Positions 50,563 to 60,294 of a DNA stretch of 60,615 nucleotides are shown here, piece by piece. The DNA comes from Desulfobacterales bacterium. Its GTDB lineage: Bacteria > Desulfobacterota > Desulfovibrionia > Desulfovibrionales > Desulfothermaceae. The stretch lies in the NCBI GenBank assembly GCA_027064715.1, contig JAMOPG010000035.1, positions 1-60,615 of the forward strand. Reading direction: 5' to 3'. A model generated the notes under the pieces. That model saw nothing but the letters and a program-made list of their open reading frames with translations, did no database searches and was not told where the DNA came from. Positions within the stretch are counted from its first letter, which is position 1, and each line of letters begins with the position of its first letter. The position numbers and the translations under genes are program-made.

Positions 50563-51855
50563 TCAATTAAATACTCGTTGATAGATATGATCTTCATATC
50601 TCAGGTAATATTTTACATCAAATAGGCTCTCTATCTCTTCTTTAGACAGATATGATGTTATGTTCTTATCTTCTAAAACAAGATCATACAGGGGCCTTTT
50701 TTCTTCCCATGCCCTTAATGCCTGTCTTTGTATTAATTCATAAGCTTCTTGTCTTTTTAGTCCTTTATCAATAAGGGCCAAAAGGATCCTCTGAGAGAAG
50801 AAAAGTCCAAAGGAGAGATTTAAATTTCTCTCCATGTTATCTCTATTAATCTTTAAATTTTTTAGAACAGATGTGAGTCTGTTTAACATGTAGTCAATGA
50901 GTATTGTTGAATCAGGCATTATAATTCGTTCAACAGAGGAATGGGATATATCCCTCTCATGCCAAAGTGGCATATTTTCCAGTGCAGCTATACTGTTACT
51001 TCTTACTACTCTTGCAAGACCACAGAGATTTTCAGCTGATATAGGATTTTTCTTATGGGGCATTGCTGATGATCCCTTTTGTCCTTTTGTGAATCCTTCT
51101 TCTACTTCTAACACCTCTGTCCTTTGAAGATGTCTTAGCTCAACAGCAAGTCGTTCAATGGTCCCTGCAATATTTGCAAGTATGCTAAAATAAAATGCAT
51201 ACCTGTCTCTTTGGATAATCTGCGTAGATATTGGATCCACTTTTAGGCCCAAATGTTCGCATGCAATCTTTTCAACCTCAGGCATAAGATGTGCGTATGT
51301 ACCCACAGCTCCAGATATTTTCCCAACACTTATTTCATCAACTGCCTTTTCAAAACGCAACTTTTGTCTCTTAAACTCTTCATAAAATGTGGCGAGTTTT
51401 AGACCAAAACTGGTTGGTTCTGCATGTACACCATGTGTCCTGCCAATCACCACCAGTCCTTTATATTTAAAGCACATCTCTTTTAGGACATTCATTATTT
51501 TTTCTATGTCTTTTAAAATAATGTTTCCTGCTTCTTTGAGTAAAAGACTATTTGCTGTGTCAACTATGTCTGATGAGGTGCATCCTAGATGAATAAATCT
51601 AGAGGCAGGACCCACCCTTTCTTCCACACATGTCAAAAAAGCAATTACATCGTGTTTTGTGGTTTCTTCTATTTCAAGGATCCTATCAACATCAAATCCC
51701 GCCTTTTCTCTGATTTCTTGCATCTCTTTTTCTGGAATAACACCTAGCCTATGCCACGCCTCACACACAGCAAGTTCTACATCTAACCATTTTCTAAACT
51801 TGTTTTCCAGAGACCAGATTTTTTTAAATTCTTTTCTTGTGTATCTTTCTATCAT
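50563..51855 (-). CDS. purB: Adenylosuccinate lyase
   Basis: MIERYTRKEFKKIWSLENKFRKWLDVELAVCEAW; HLGCTSSDIVDTA; GRTHGVHAEPTSFGLK; GSSAMPHKKNPISAENLCGLAR. Confidence 0.97.
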   Translation of the reverse strand: MIERYTRKEFKKIWSLENKFRKWLDVELAVCEAWHRLGVIPEKEMQEIREKAGFDVDRILEIEETTKHDVIAFLTCVEERVGPASRFIHLGCTSSDIVDTANSLLLKEAGNIILKDIEKIMNVLKEMCFKYKGLVVIGRTHGVHAEPTSFGLKLATFYEEFKRQKLRFEKAVDEISVGKISGAVGTYAHLMPEVEKIACEHLGLKVDPISTQIIQRDRYAFYFSILANIAGTIERLAVELRHLQRTEVLEVEEGFTKGQKGSSAMPHKKNPISAENLCGLARVVRSNSIAALENMPLWHERDISHSSVERIIMPDSTILIDYMLNRLTSVLKNLKINRDNMERNLNLSFGLFFSQRILLALIDKGLKRQEAYELIQRQALRAWEEKRPLYDLVLEDKNITSYLSKEEIESLFDVKYYLRYEDHIYQRVFN

Positions 51856-51874
51856 AATTTTTCCTCAAAAATAA

Positions 51875-51906
51875 AAAAAGAGACCTTTAAAATAAGGTCT
51901 CTTTTT
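51875..51906 (-). terminator. Rho-independent terminator between the fmdB-like gene and purB
   Basis: AAAAAGAGACCT...AGGTCTCTTTTT symmetric hairpin with A run on one side and T run on the other (could act on both strands). Confidence 0.8.
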
Positions 51907-51908
51907 TT

Positions 51909-52187
51909 TTATTTAGTATCTTGTGTGGAAGTACTCTTTGTTTCTTTTGAAGTAGGTGGAGATGATGTACTGGTAGTGGTTTTACTTTTTCCATTACTTC
52001 CGTTTCTTGGCCTTCCATAGTCAGTTACATACCATCCTGTGCCTTTTAAGATAAATGAGGTATTAGAAATAAGTCTCTTTGCACTATTTCCACACTTAGG
52101 GCAATGTACCTCTCTTTCCTCAAAGGTCTTTTGCCATTCCTCAAACTTGTGTCCGCAAGATGTGCACTCATACTCATAAATTGGCAT
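51909..52187 (-). CDS. FmdB-family zinc ribbon protein (second copy)
   Basis: [59 protein letters not shown]. Confidence 0.92.
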   Translation of the reverse strand: MPIYEYECTSCGHKFEEWQKTFEEREVHCPKCGNSAKRLISNTSFILKGTGWYVTDYGRPRNGSNGKSKTTTSTSSPPTSKETKSTSTQDTK

Positions 52188-52304
52188 ACCCCACCTCCTC
52201 TTTTTTCCATTTAACTGAACATAACTATAGATAAGCTCCCAGTTCCGTCAGTCAATACTAAATAGTGCTAATTAAGGCACAGGTCCAGATTTTTGTGTTG
52301 ATAA

Positions 52305-52427
52305 TTAGCCTTTTGCAGATTTTGAAGCAGCAATTGCCTCTTTTATCCTTTGTTTTAGTCTTTTTTTTCTTCTTCTACGCCTTCTATCTATCTCTTTTCT
52401 CCTTTCAATCTTTTTATGTCTTCCCAT
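52305..52427 (-). CDS. 40-aa highly basic small protein, not in the supplied ORF track
   Basis: Reverse-strand ORF MGRHKKIERRKEIDRRRRRRKKRLKQRIKEAIAASKSAKG* with AGAGGAGG SD 5 nt upstream of ATG. Confidence 0.7.
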   Translation of the reverse strand: MGRHKKIERRKEIDRRRRRRKKRLKQRIKEAIAASKSAKG

Positions 52428-52501
52428 AAATCCTCCTCTAATGTATCAATATCCTTTTGTGAACACAGATATTTAACAATTAAGTTGCACGTTGTCTAGG
52501 G

Positions 52502-53611
52502 TTAGATCTTCTTTAGTTCATATTTTCTGGATCCAAGGCCTAATTTTTCAGCGTATTCTAGACAATATTCTCCTTGAGTCTTGGGATGAATAGCCTTAAA
52601 CTTATCCTCTCCTGGTTTTGGTTCATTTTTATACTGTCCGACATTAATTGCAATTGCTTGGTTTACAAGATCTAAGCATGCTTGATCAAGTGCAACTGGA
52701 TCATAAGAGGCAAGCACCCCTATATCAGGGCAGATTGAGGCATCGCTAAATCCAACACAGTCGCAAACAGGAGATACGTCAATCACAAAATTGATATGGA
52801 GTATGGGTTTTTTCAAAGATGAAATAAATGCTGTGCAATATTCAGCCAGCCGTTCAAGGAACAATTTTACATCTATTTTCCAATTTACCTCCAGTGCGCC
52901 ATTTTTACATGCCACAAGGCAATTGGCACACCCCACGCATTTATCATCATCAACACATATCTTGTTTTCCTCATCAAGATATAGTGCACCTGCTTCACAT
53001 GCCTCAATACATCGTCCACATCCTACACATTTTTTTCTTATGGGCTTTGGACCAAGTCCGCAATGCTCCTGCATTTTTCCTCTTCTTGTGGCACATCCCA
53101 TGCCGATATTTTTTATGGCTCCTCCAAATCCTGCAAGCTCATGCCCCTTAAAATGACTTAGGTTTATCAGTGCATCCACTTCAAATAAGTCCCTTGCAAA
53201 ATAAAATTCTTTGAAATGATTACCATTAAAATTTATAGTTATTTCATTTGTACTTTTTAGACCATCTGCAATAATAACAGGTGCACCCAAAATTGCAGGA
53301 TCAAAACCGTGTCTTGTAGCATTTAGAATATGGGACACAGCATCGACCCTTTCACCTACATAAAGGGTATTTGTATCAGCTAAAAATACCTTGGCCTCTT
53401 TTTGTTTTAAAAGAGAAATAATTGGATGTAGCCATATTGGAGATATAAAGCTGGTTGTCCCCTTTTCTCCAAAATGCATTTTAATTCCCACAATGTCCTT
53501 TTTTTCAATCTTGTCTAAAAATCCAGTGGCATTGATTAAGTTTTTTAGTTTTACCTCATAAGATTTTTTAAATGAAGTCCTGAGATTCCAAAAATACACC
53601 TCACTTGCCAT
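52502..53611 (-). CDS. DUF362 domain protein with two [4Fe-4S] ferredoxin motifs
   Basis: MASEVYFWNLR...VGIKMHFGEKGTTSFISP; LSHFKGHELAGFGGAIKNIGMGCATRRGKMQEH; CVGCGRCIEAC and CVGCANCLVAC. ATG at 53611 is preferred over the track start at 53653. Confidence 0.92.
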   Translation of the reverse strand: MASEVYFWNLRTSFKKSYEVKLKNLINATGFLDKIEKKDIVGIKMHFGEKGTTSFISPIWLHPIISLLKQKEAKVFLADTNTLYVGERVDAVSHILNATRHGFDPAILGAPVIIADGLKSTNEITINFNGNHFKEFYFARDLFEVDALINLSHFKGHELAGFGGAIKNIGMGCATRRGKMQEHCGLGPKPIRKKCVGCGRCIEACEAGALYLDEENKICVDDDKCVGCANCLVACKNGALEVNWKIDVKLFLERLAEYCTAFISSLKKPILHINFVIDVSPVCDCVGFSDASICPDIGVLASYDPVALDQACLDLVNQAIAINVGQYKNEPKPGEDKFKAIHPKTQGEYCLEYAEKLGLGSRKYELKKI

Positions 53612-54410
53612 AATATCCCCCCTTTTGTTTTTTATCAAAATATCCTGAAACATTTTTTACCAATTCCATTTTAAAAGGTTTTATACACAGTTTTGTGGCT
53701 TTTTCTAATATGTGAGGATAGTTTTTTGTTAATATTTTATTTTCAGATTCTTCAATATGTAGAAAATATCCCTCTGATTCCTTTCTAATCCTAAATTGCC
53801 TAAGTCCCATAATGAGCAGATATGTTTCCATTTGGTTAATCTTATTTAGTTCTTCTTTCGTTATTTCATAGTCATATGGAAATCTAGTTAAAAGACAAGG
53901 CCTGGATGGAAATTGGCTTGGATTTAGATTTTCATATAGTGCGATTTCCCTAATATCTTTTTTTGTTATTTTGGCTAATTTAAAGGGACTAGTTCCATTT
54001 AATTCATTTAAGGCCTGGCTTCCAGGCCTATATTCTTTTTCATCGTCAAGGTGAGAACCTTCAATTATATTTCTTTCAGGATATAGTTTTTGTAAATTTG
54101 TAAACATCCTTTTTTTGCAAAAATAACATCTATCTCTTTGGTTTTTTTTTATTGGTTCCAAATCCAATAATTCAATCTCCACCTCACTATATTTAATTTT
54201 GGTCTTTTTAACTATCTCTTTTACCCATCTTTTCTCAAAATCTGTTATATGGGGACCTGAAAAAAACACGCATAAAAAATCAAGGTTCCATTTTTTGATG
54301 AAATTAGCAAGAACAGTGCTATCTATTCCACCTGATAATGCCAACACTCCAGGTTGCAAGGATTGTAATATGTTTTTTAAAATTTTCATCTTCTCAGTCA
54401 ATATTGACAT
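53601..54410 (-). CDS. larE: LarE-like ATP-dependent sacrificial sulfur transferase (PP-loop)
   Basis: GVLALSGGIDSTVLANFI PP-loop; DRCYFCKKRMF; EGSHLDDEKEYRPGSQAL; SRPCLLTRFPYDYEITKEEL. Confidence 0.88.
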   Translation of the reverse strand: MSILTEKMKILKNILQSLQPGVLALSGGIDSTVLANFIKKWNLDFLCVFFSGPHITDFEKRWVKEIVKKTKIKYSEVEIELLDLEPIKKNQRDRCYFCKKRMFTNLQKLYPERNIIEGSHLDDEKEYRPGSQALNELNGTSPFKLAKITKKDIREIALYENLNPSQFPSRPCLLTRFPYDYEITKEELNKINQMETYLLIMGLRQFRIRKESEGYFLHIEESENKILTKNYPHILEKATKLCIKPFKMELVKNVSGYFDKKQKGGYYGK

Positions 54411-54503
54411 GGGTTTAAATCTTTATCATGCTTCTTTAAAGAAAAATTGTCTTGGCATATAATTATAATCTAATTTCTTAAAATCGTCTATTAGGAGTTT
54501 TTT

Positions 54504-55613
54504 ATGAAATATGATGTAGTAGTTGTTGGAGGAGGTCCAGCAGGGGCAGCTACTGCATATTTTTTGACAAAACATGGGGCAAAGGTCCTTGTGATAGAAA
54601 AGAAAAAATTGCCTAGATATAAAATTTGTGCAGGAGGGGTCCCTGTTTCAGCATTGGAATATTTCCCCTTTTCCTTTGAATCAGTTATAGAACAATATAT
54701 TCATAGGGCAAGTTTTTTTTATAAAGATAAAAAAGTTAATATCGATATTCCTAAAAGATGTCTGGTCATGGTAATGAGAGATAGATTTGATTATTTCTTG
54801 ATACAAAAAAGTGGTGCTGAAGTCTTAGATAATGAATGTGTAGAAAAGATAAGACAATATAAAACTCATTGCACTATCAGCTTAAAAAGGGGGGGCGAGA
54901 TCAAGACCAAATACGTGATTGGAGCTGATGGTGCAGGATCAGTGGTGGCCAAGTCAGTGGGACTTTTTCAAAAATGTGACTTGGGGCTCGCGCTAGAGGC
55001 GGAAATTGAAGTTGATGAAGCTGTACTGAATAGATATCAATCTATGTTTCAAGTGGGGTTTGGAGTATTATCTTATGGATATTTTTGGATTTTTCCTAAG
55101 AAAAGACATCTTTCAGTAGGGATTGGATGTATTAAGAAAAAAGAGAGAATGTTACAAAAATTAAATAAGTTAGTAAGTCAACTTGGACTCACCAAAAATC
55201 CTTGTAGGGTTTTTGCCCATCCAATACCTTTTCATCAAGGGAATTACAACATAAATAAAAACAATGTCTTTTTAGTTGGAGATGCAGCACACTTAGTGGA
55301 TCCCTTCACTGGTGAGGGAATACGTCATGCCATTTTAAGTGGTTTTATTGCAGCTCAATGTATTTTAAAAAGAGATGAACATAAGTATAGTGAGCAAATA
55401 AAGGCTAAGATTGGTAAAGACTTGTTATGGGCAAAGAGATTAGCAAATTTTTTCTACAAGCATCAAGGGTTTTGTTTTAGATATTTTGTGAGTAATCCCA
55501 GTGTAGTTAATGCCTTTATGAAAATTATAAGTAATCGCATCACCTATAAAAGATGTATGTTTAGGGCACCCTATTATTTTTTAATAGATTTTTTATCAAA
55601 ATTAAAAAAGTAG
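54504..55613 (+). CDS. Geranylgeranyl reductase family FAD-dependent oxidoreductase
   Basis: DVVVVGGGPAGAATAYFLTKHGAKVLVIEKKKLPRYKICAGGVP; GADGAGSVVAKSVG; VFLVGDAAHLVDPFTGEGIRHAILSG. Confidence 0.92.
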   Translation: MKYDVVVVGGGPAGAATAYFLTKHGAKVLVIEKKKLPRYKICAGGVPVSALEYFPFSFESVIEQYIHRASFFYKDKKVNIDIPKRCLVMVMRDRFDYFLIQKSGAEVLDNECVEKIRQYKTHCTISLKRGGEIKTKYVIGADGAGSVVAKSVGLFQKCDLGLALEAEIEVDEAVLNRYQSMFQVGFGVLSYGYFWIFPKKRHLSVGIGCIKKKERMLQKLNKLVSQLGLTKNPCRVFAHPIPFHQGNYNINKNNVFLVGDAAHLVDPFTGEGIRHAILSGFIAAQCILKRDEHKYSEQIKAKIGKDLLWAKRLANFFYKHQGFCFRYFVSNPSVVNAFMKIISNRITYKRCMFRAPYYFLIDFLSKLKK

Positions 55614-55616
55614 TTT

Positions 55617-57170
55617 TTATTTTTTAAGGTTTAACCTATAAAATAACACTATAGTCCTTTTATTTTTTATTCCAAGTGGTCCAGGATGGGTATTTATTCC
55701 CACATAGAGTTCGTCATGAGAGTTATTATCAATATCTCCAAATCCATAATCCATAATAGAGCCTTTTATAGTCTTTGTCTTCCATTTTAAATTGAGGCCT
55801 AGACCATCCCAGAACAGCGCATGAATTTGTCCTTCAGGATAGTCTCTATATCTTGAAAAATACATTGAAGATACAGATAGATTTTCTGCAACTATAAGTT
55901 CAAATGTACCATCCTTTTCTAAATCTTTTACAACCAATCTTGTGGGAAGATAATACATATTTTTGGGATCTGTAACATTTTCACCAAGCCCTGGCATTGC
56001 ATTTGATGTAACTATCTTTACAGATGAACCTGCATAAGATTTCGTTGTTTTGTAAATTAAATTTAAGCTGTTGTTATAAACCTTTATATTTCCATAGTCA
56101 TTAACTGTAACTATCTTATATGAGTCTTTTTCTGGAATATATGCAAAATTGAATACATTGGCATCCTGGGGAAGATTTAGAGTTGGTCCTAATCTCAGCT
56201 CTCCCCTCATGGTCACAACTTCATGTATTCTGGAATCAAATATTTTCCCAAGCCCTGTGCCCTGGCCCACAAGCCTTTTAGAATAATCAGGGGGGATTCT
56301 TTTTACGCTCAAAAAATAATTTATATTCTCTTTTTCTATTTTAAACTTTTTGTTTTTAAATGAAAATATAAACCCCTTTGGTTTTCCTTCATTATCTACT
56401 GTGGATATGATTATTTCAGCAAATCCATCTCTGTTGTAATCAAATACATTGATATTTAAGGCATTTTTGTTCCTGCCAAAACTGTATTCACTGAGTAATT
56501 TTAGCTTATTATTTGTCAAATTATATGCATGCACTGCATGTTTTGACATAATAAAAACCTCATTTTTACCATCTCCATCTCCATCTCCTATGTCCATACC
56601 AACCATGGCATATGGAAGAGATTGTGTCCTGACATATCCCCTCTGTTCTGCCGAGGTTGGTGCAATATATTCAAAGGATGGGTTTAATTGGGATTGTTTT
56701 GTGTAGGGATTGCTTTTTTTATTGACTTCTACTTTGGGTTGTTCTTTGATCCCCAATAATTCATTTTTTAGGGATTTTATTTCCCTGTTAAACTCAGAAA
56801 TCAGGGTATCTTGTGAAGAGGTTATAATTTTAGTTTTGGCTTTGCCACTGTTGTCTAAAAAGTTTATATGAATAGTTATGTTGTTTCCAAGAACAGTGGC
56901 ATCTCCCCATATCAAAACATTTAGGCCATATTTTTTAGAAATCTCTAAAGGATTTTTATCTACTATCCCCTCTTTTATTTCCACTGGTTCTAATTTAGAG
57001 GGGGTATTTAGCCGAGAAATTATCATTGATTGTATTCCCTGAGAAAGATATCTATATTCCTCAGGACCTATTACTTTAAAAGGAAGCACTGAATATTTTA
57101 GAGTTTTACAAAATGCTTCTCCTGTGTTTAATACAAAAAAAGCAATAATAAAAAAAAGAATTTTTCTCAT
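55617..57170 (-). CDS. Secreted FG-GAP/VCBS repeat protein with FlgO-like N-terminal domain
   Basis: Signal peptide MRKILFFIIAFFVLNTGEAFC; LSQGIQSMIISRL...LIWGDATVLGNNITIHINFLD; repeats DIGDGDGDGKNEVFIMS, DYNRDGFAEIIIS, DLEKDGTFELIVAEN, DIDNNSHDELYVG. ATG at 57170 with GAGGAGAAC SD is preferred over 57287. Confidence 0.75.
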   Translation of the reverse strand: MRKILFFIIAFFVLNTGEAFCKTLKYSVLPFKVIGPEEYRYLSQGIQSMIISRLNTPSKLEPVEIKEGIVDKNPLEISKKYGLNVLIWGDATVLGNNITIHINFLDNSGKAKTKIITSSQDTLISEFNREIKSLKNELLGIKEQPKVEVNKKSNPYTKQSQLNPSFEYIAPTSAEQRGYVRTQSLPYAMVGMDIGDGDGDGKNEVFIMSKHAVHAYNLTNNKLKLLSEYSFGRNKNALNINVFDYNRDGFAEIIISTVDNEGKPKGFIFSFKNKKFKIEKENINYFLSVKRIPPDYSKRLVGQGTGLGKIFDSRIHEVVTMRGELRLGPTLNLPQDANVFNFAYIPEKDSYKIVTVNDYGNIKVYNNSLNLIYKTTKSYAGSSVKIVTSNAMPGLGENVTDPKNMYYLPTRLVVKDLEKDGTFELIVAENLSVSSMYFSRYRDYPEGQIHALFWDGLGLNLKWKTKTIKGSIMDYGFGDIDNNSHDELYVGINTHPGPLGIKNKRTIVLFYRLNLKK

Positions 57171-57258
57171 GTTCTCCTCCAGATCTATCATAGCAATTTC
57201 ATTAATTTTGGCTATAATGATTAACATTAAATTATTTTGAGGTAAAGGACAAAATACC

Positions 57259-58497
57259 ATGAGAAATTTTAGGAGCTTCAGGATCACAACAAAGGATGAA
57301 CTTACTTTTTTTGCAGAGGAAGTCTTAAACTTAGAGGGCTTTTTTGTTAAAAAGCTTTCCTTTTACGATCGTGCCAGGATATGTCTAGATAAGAGACTAG
57401 ATATAGGAAATTCCCTTTTAAATCGTTTTGGTCATATATATATTCAAGATCTATCATCTATGCTTCCACCACTTATGCTTGCTCCAAAAAAAGGGGCATT
57501 GGTTTTGGACCTTTGTGCCAGCCCTGGTGGAAAGGGCTCTATCTTGAGTGAGTTAGTTGGATCTTACGGTATAGTGGTTGCCAATGAGCCTGTTAAAAAG
57601 AGATATATGACATTAAAAAAAAATATTGAGCGCTTAAATCTTTTTAATGTAGTAACCACCTGCTATAAAGGAGAAGAATATCCAGAAACCACATTATTTG
57701 ACTATGTACTTCTTGATGTGCCTTGCAGTGGTTGGGGTACTGCTGATAAAAATCCCACAGTATTAAAATTATGGCAAGGCAATAGATTAGAGCCATTGAT
57801 TAAATTACAAAGGAGGCTACTCAAAAAAGGTTTTTCTTTATTAAAACCAGGTGGCAAATTAATATACTCCACATGCACAACAAATTTCGCAGAAAATCAA
57901 CAGCAGATTATGTGGGCATTAAAGGAGTTTTCTTTTGATCTTATTCCTTTACACCCAGTGGATGGTTTTTCATATGATCCAGAAAATCCCATGCCTGAAA
58001 CTTTGGCCATTAGAGGGCATAGATATTATTCACAGGGATTTTTCATAGCTTGTTTAGAAAAAAAAGAAACAATACCCAGTAGCACCACATCTTTTAGTAA
58101 ATTAAATTCTCATAAGCAGTTCATAAACCAATGCATGATTTTTGATTATCTTACAGATTTAGGTCTAGATTGTTCAGAAATATCCCATGGCCTTTTTTAT
58201 AGGGTCAATGAAAATGTTTTTTATTTGCCCATGGTGTTTGAAAATTTGATAAGTGAAGGCCTTTTTATAGGAAGACTAAAAAAAGACAGGTTTATCCCAA
58301 GTTTAAATCTTTGGAAATTAATGAATAAAAATATGAAAAATGTAATTCAAGTTGATAATATTAATGAGATTAAAAGGTTATTAAATGGAGAAAGTTTGAA
58401 TGTCTCATCGAATAATAAGTATTTACAACTTTTTTTTAAAGACCTTCCTTTATGCCTGGTTTCTGTTAAAAATGGAAGGTGTTTGATAACAAGGTAG
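57259..58497 (+). CDS. RsmB/NOP family rRNA C5-cytosine methyltransferase
   Basis: YIQDLSSMLPPLMLAPKKGALVLDLCASPGGKGSILSEL; DVPCSGWGT; LKPGGKLIYSTCT. Confidence 0.93.
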   Translation: MRNFRSFRITTKDELTFFAEEVLNLEGFFVKKLSFYDRARICLDKRLDIGNSLLNRFGHIYIQDLSSMLPPLMLAPKKGALVLDLCASPGGKGSILSELVGSYGIVVANEPVKKRYMTLKKNIERLNLFNVVTTCYKGEEYPETTLFDYVLLDVPCSGWGTADKNPTVLKLWQGNRLEPLIKLQRRLLKKGFSLLKPGGKLIYSTCTTNFAENQQQIMWALKEFSFDLIPLHPVDGFSYDPENPMPETLAIRGHRYYSQGFFIACLEKKETIPSSTTSFSKLNSHKQFINQCMIFDYLTDLGLDCSEISHGLFYRVNENVFYLPMVFENLISEGLFIGRLKKDRFIPSLNLWKLMNKNMKNVIQVDNINEIKRLLNGESLNVSSNNKYLQLFFKDLPLCLVSVKNGRCLITR

Positions 58498-58506
58498 AGT
58501 GATTTT

Positions 58507-60294
58507 TTATTTACTCTCCCTTGTAATCTCTTCAACCTTTTTATTGTAAAATGCAATTGCTTCTCTTCTTCTTAACATCCCAATCAATCTTTTGGGAGTT
58601 CTATAATCTACAACAGGTATAGAATCTATGTTTTTCTGTGTAAATTTTTTCATAACAGTGTGAAGGTCTTCTTTAAAATTAGTGGTGATAACATGAGAGG
58701 TAGCAATATCTTTTATTAAAATTAATGGACCTAGATCTTCAAAAAGGATTCCCCTGATGTCAGTGCTAGAGAAAATACCTACAAACTCCCCCTTATTATT
58801 TACCACAGGAAAATATTGTTGTTCTGTGTTGCTAAAAAACATTTTAAATTCATTGAATGTCATATTTTCAGGGACCACTTGTACAGATCTTATTTCGTGT
58901 TTTAAATCTTCCACATAATAGGATTTTAATATGTCATGGAAGAACTCTCCTGCATGGGCAGGTGATGCAGCCCTGTTTTTTACCTGTTCTATATATATGC
59001 TTATATCTTTTGAAAATATATAACACAAGAGGCATACTAAAAAGCTAGGTAGGAGTAATTCATATGAATTCGTCATTTCACTCACAAATATAATAGTTGA
59101 TATAGGTGCATTGGATACAGCTGAGAAAAATCCTGCCATCCCCAGTATTACCATTGCATGTGGGTCAGTTATAATTCCAGGCATAATATCATGAAAAAAT
59201 TGTCCAATTGCACCTCCCAAACAGCCACCTATGACAATCGATGGACCAAATACCCCCCCACTACCACCAGAACCAATACTAAATGAGGTGGTCAGTATCT
59301 TTCCAAAGGCCACTGCCAAAAGATACTTTATGCTCACCTGATTATATAAGGCATCTTGCAATACACCATACCCAAAACCCAGGGTCTGCGGAATAAAAAA
59401 ACCTATAATTCCAGTGCATAGCCCTCCAATAGCTGGTTTTATGACATGTGGAATTGAAAGGAAGACAAAGGTGTCATGTACTTTGTAAAAACATTTGACA
59501 TACAAATAAGCTGTGCCAGATAAAATTATGGCCAAAATTGTATAAGGAGCTAATTCTAAAAGATTTTTAAAGACATAGGTAGGAGAATCAAATAAGGTTC
59601 CAAATCCAAAAAAAAGGCAAAAAACACAATATGCGACAATGGATGATATTCCAGCTGGAATTAAGACCTCTGGCTCAACATCAGGATCTCTGTATAACAC
59701 CTCAGCAGCAAAAAGGGCTCCAGCAAATGGGGCCCTGAATATGCTCCCTACACCTGCTCCAATACCTGCAACCATTAAAATACGTCTTTCTGTTGGAGAG
59801 AGCTTTAATTTGGTAGCAATAAATGAACCAACGCCTGCACCAATTTGTGCAATAGGTCCTTCTCTTCCTCCAGATCCACCAGATGTTAATGTAATTGCAG
59901 AAGCTATTGTTTTGACTATTGGTACTTGTGGCCTTATTAACCCACCTTTTTTGTGATAGGCCTCAATGGCTGCATCAGTGCCATGTCCTTCAGCCTCTGG
60001 AGCAAATGTATAGACTAGAAATCCACTAATAAATCCGCCAATTGAAGGAAGGATTAAGAGTATCCATCTATTAAAAGGGGTATTTGTAGGATGAAATATT
60101 GAAATCTCACCTTTAGGCCCTCCAGGTCTGTATCCTGCAAGCATATCCATTAAATAATGCATTCCAGCATCACACAATAATTGAAATATTATTGCTCCCA
60201 ATCCAGCAATAATCCCTATAAATATACATAAAGAAATGAGTCTAGTTGATCTTTTAACATCAAAATCAATGAAGGACAAAATCCGTTTTTTCAT
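58507..60294 (-). CDS. ClC-family chloride channel/transporter with C-terminal CBS pair
   Basis: GSGGREGPIAQIGAGVGS; GSGGSGGVFGPSIVIGG; CBS domains (VVPENMTFNEFKMFF...YFPVVNNKGEFVGIFSSTDIR; HVITTNFKEDLHTVMKKFTQKNIDSIPVVD). Confidence 0.95.
   Translation of the reverse strand: MKKRILSFIDFDVKRSTRLISLCIFIGIIAGLGAIIFQLLCDAGMHYLMDMLAGYRPGGPKGEISIFHPTNTPFNRWILLILPSIGGFISGFLVYTFAPEAEGHGTDAAIEAYHKKGGLIRPQVPIVKTIASAITLTSGGSGGREGPIAQIGAGVGSFIATKLKLSPTERRILMVAGIGAGVGSIFRAPFAGALFAAEVLYRDPDVEPEVLIPAGISSIVAYCVFCLFFGFGTLFDSPTYVFKNLLELAPYTILAIILSGTAYLYVKCFYKVHDTFVFLSIPHVIKPAIGGLCTGIIGFFIPQTLGFGYGVLQDALYNQVSIKYLLAVAFGKILTTSFSIGSGGSGGVFGPSIVIGGCLGGAIGQFFHDIMPGIITDPHAMVILGMAGFFSAVSNAPISTIIFVSEMTNSYELLLPSFLVCLLCYIFSKDISIYIEQVKNRAASPAHAGEFFHDILKSYYVEDLKHEIRSVQVVPENMTFNEFKMFFSNTEQQYFPVVNNKGEFVGIFSSTDIRGILFEDLGPLILIKDIATSHVITTNFKEDLHTVMKKFTQKNIDSIPVVDYRTPKRLIGMLRRREAIAFYNKKVEEITRESK

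Noticed and set aside
52791-53156. Long plus-strand ORFs (52791-53156 and 52828-53151) opposite the DUF362 gene
   Set aside because: Antisense to a strongly supported Fe-S protein; translations are low-complexity His/Pro/Phe-rich shadows with no family signature.
58490-58525. AGAGTGA-TTTTTTAT-TTACTCT hairpin between convergent rsmB-like and ClC genes
   Set aside because: Short 7-bp stem with a G-U pair, no following U-tract, and it overlaps the ClC stop region.
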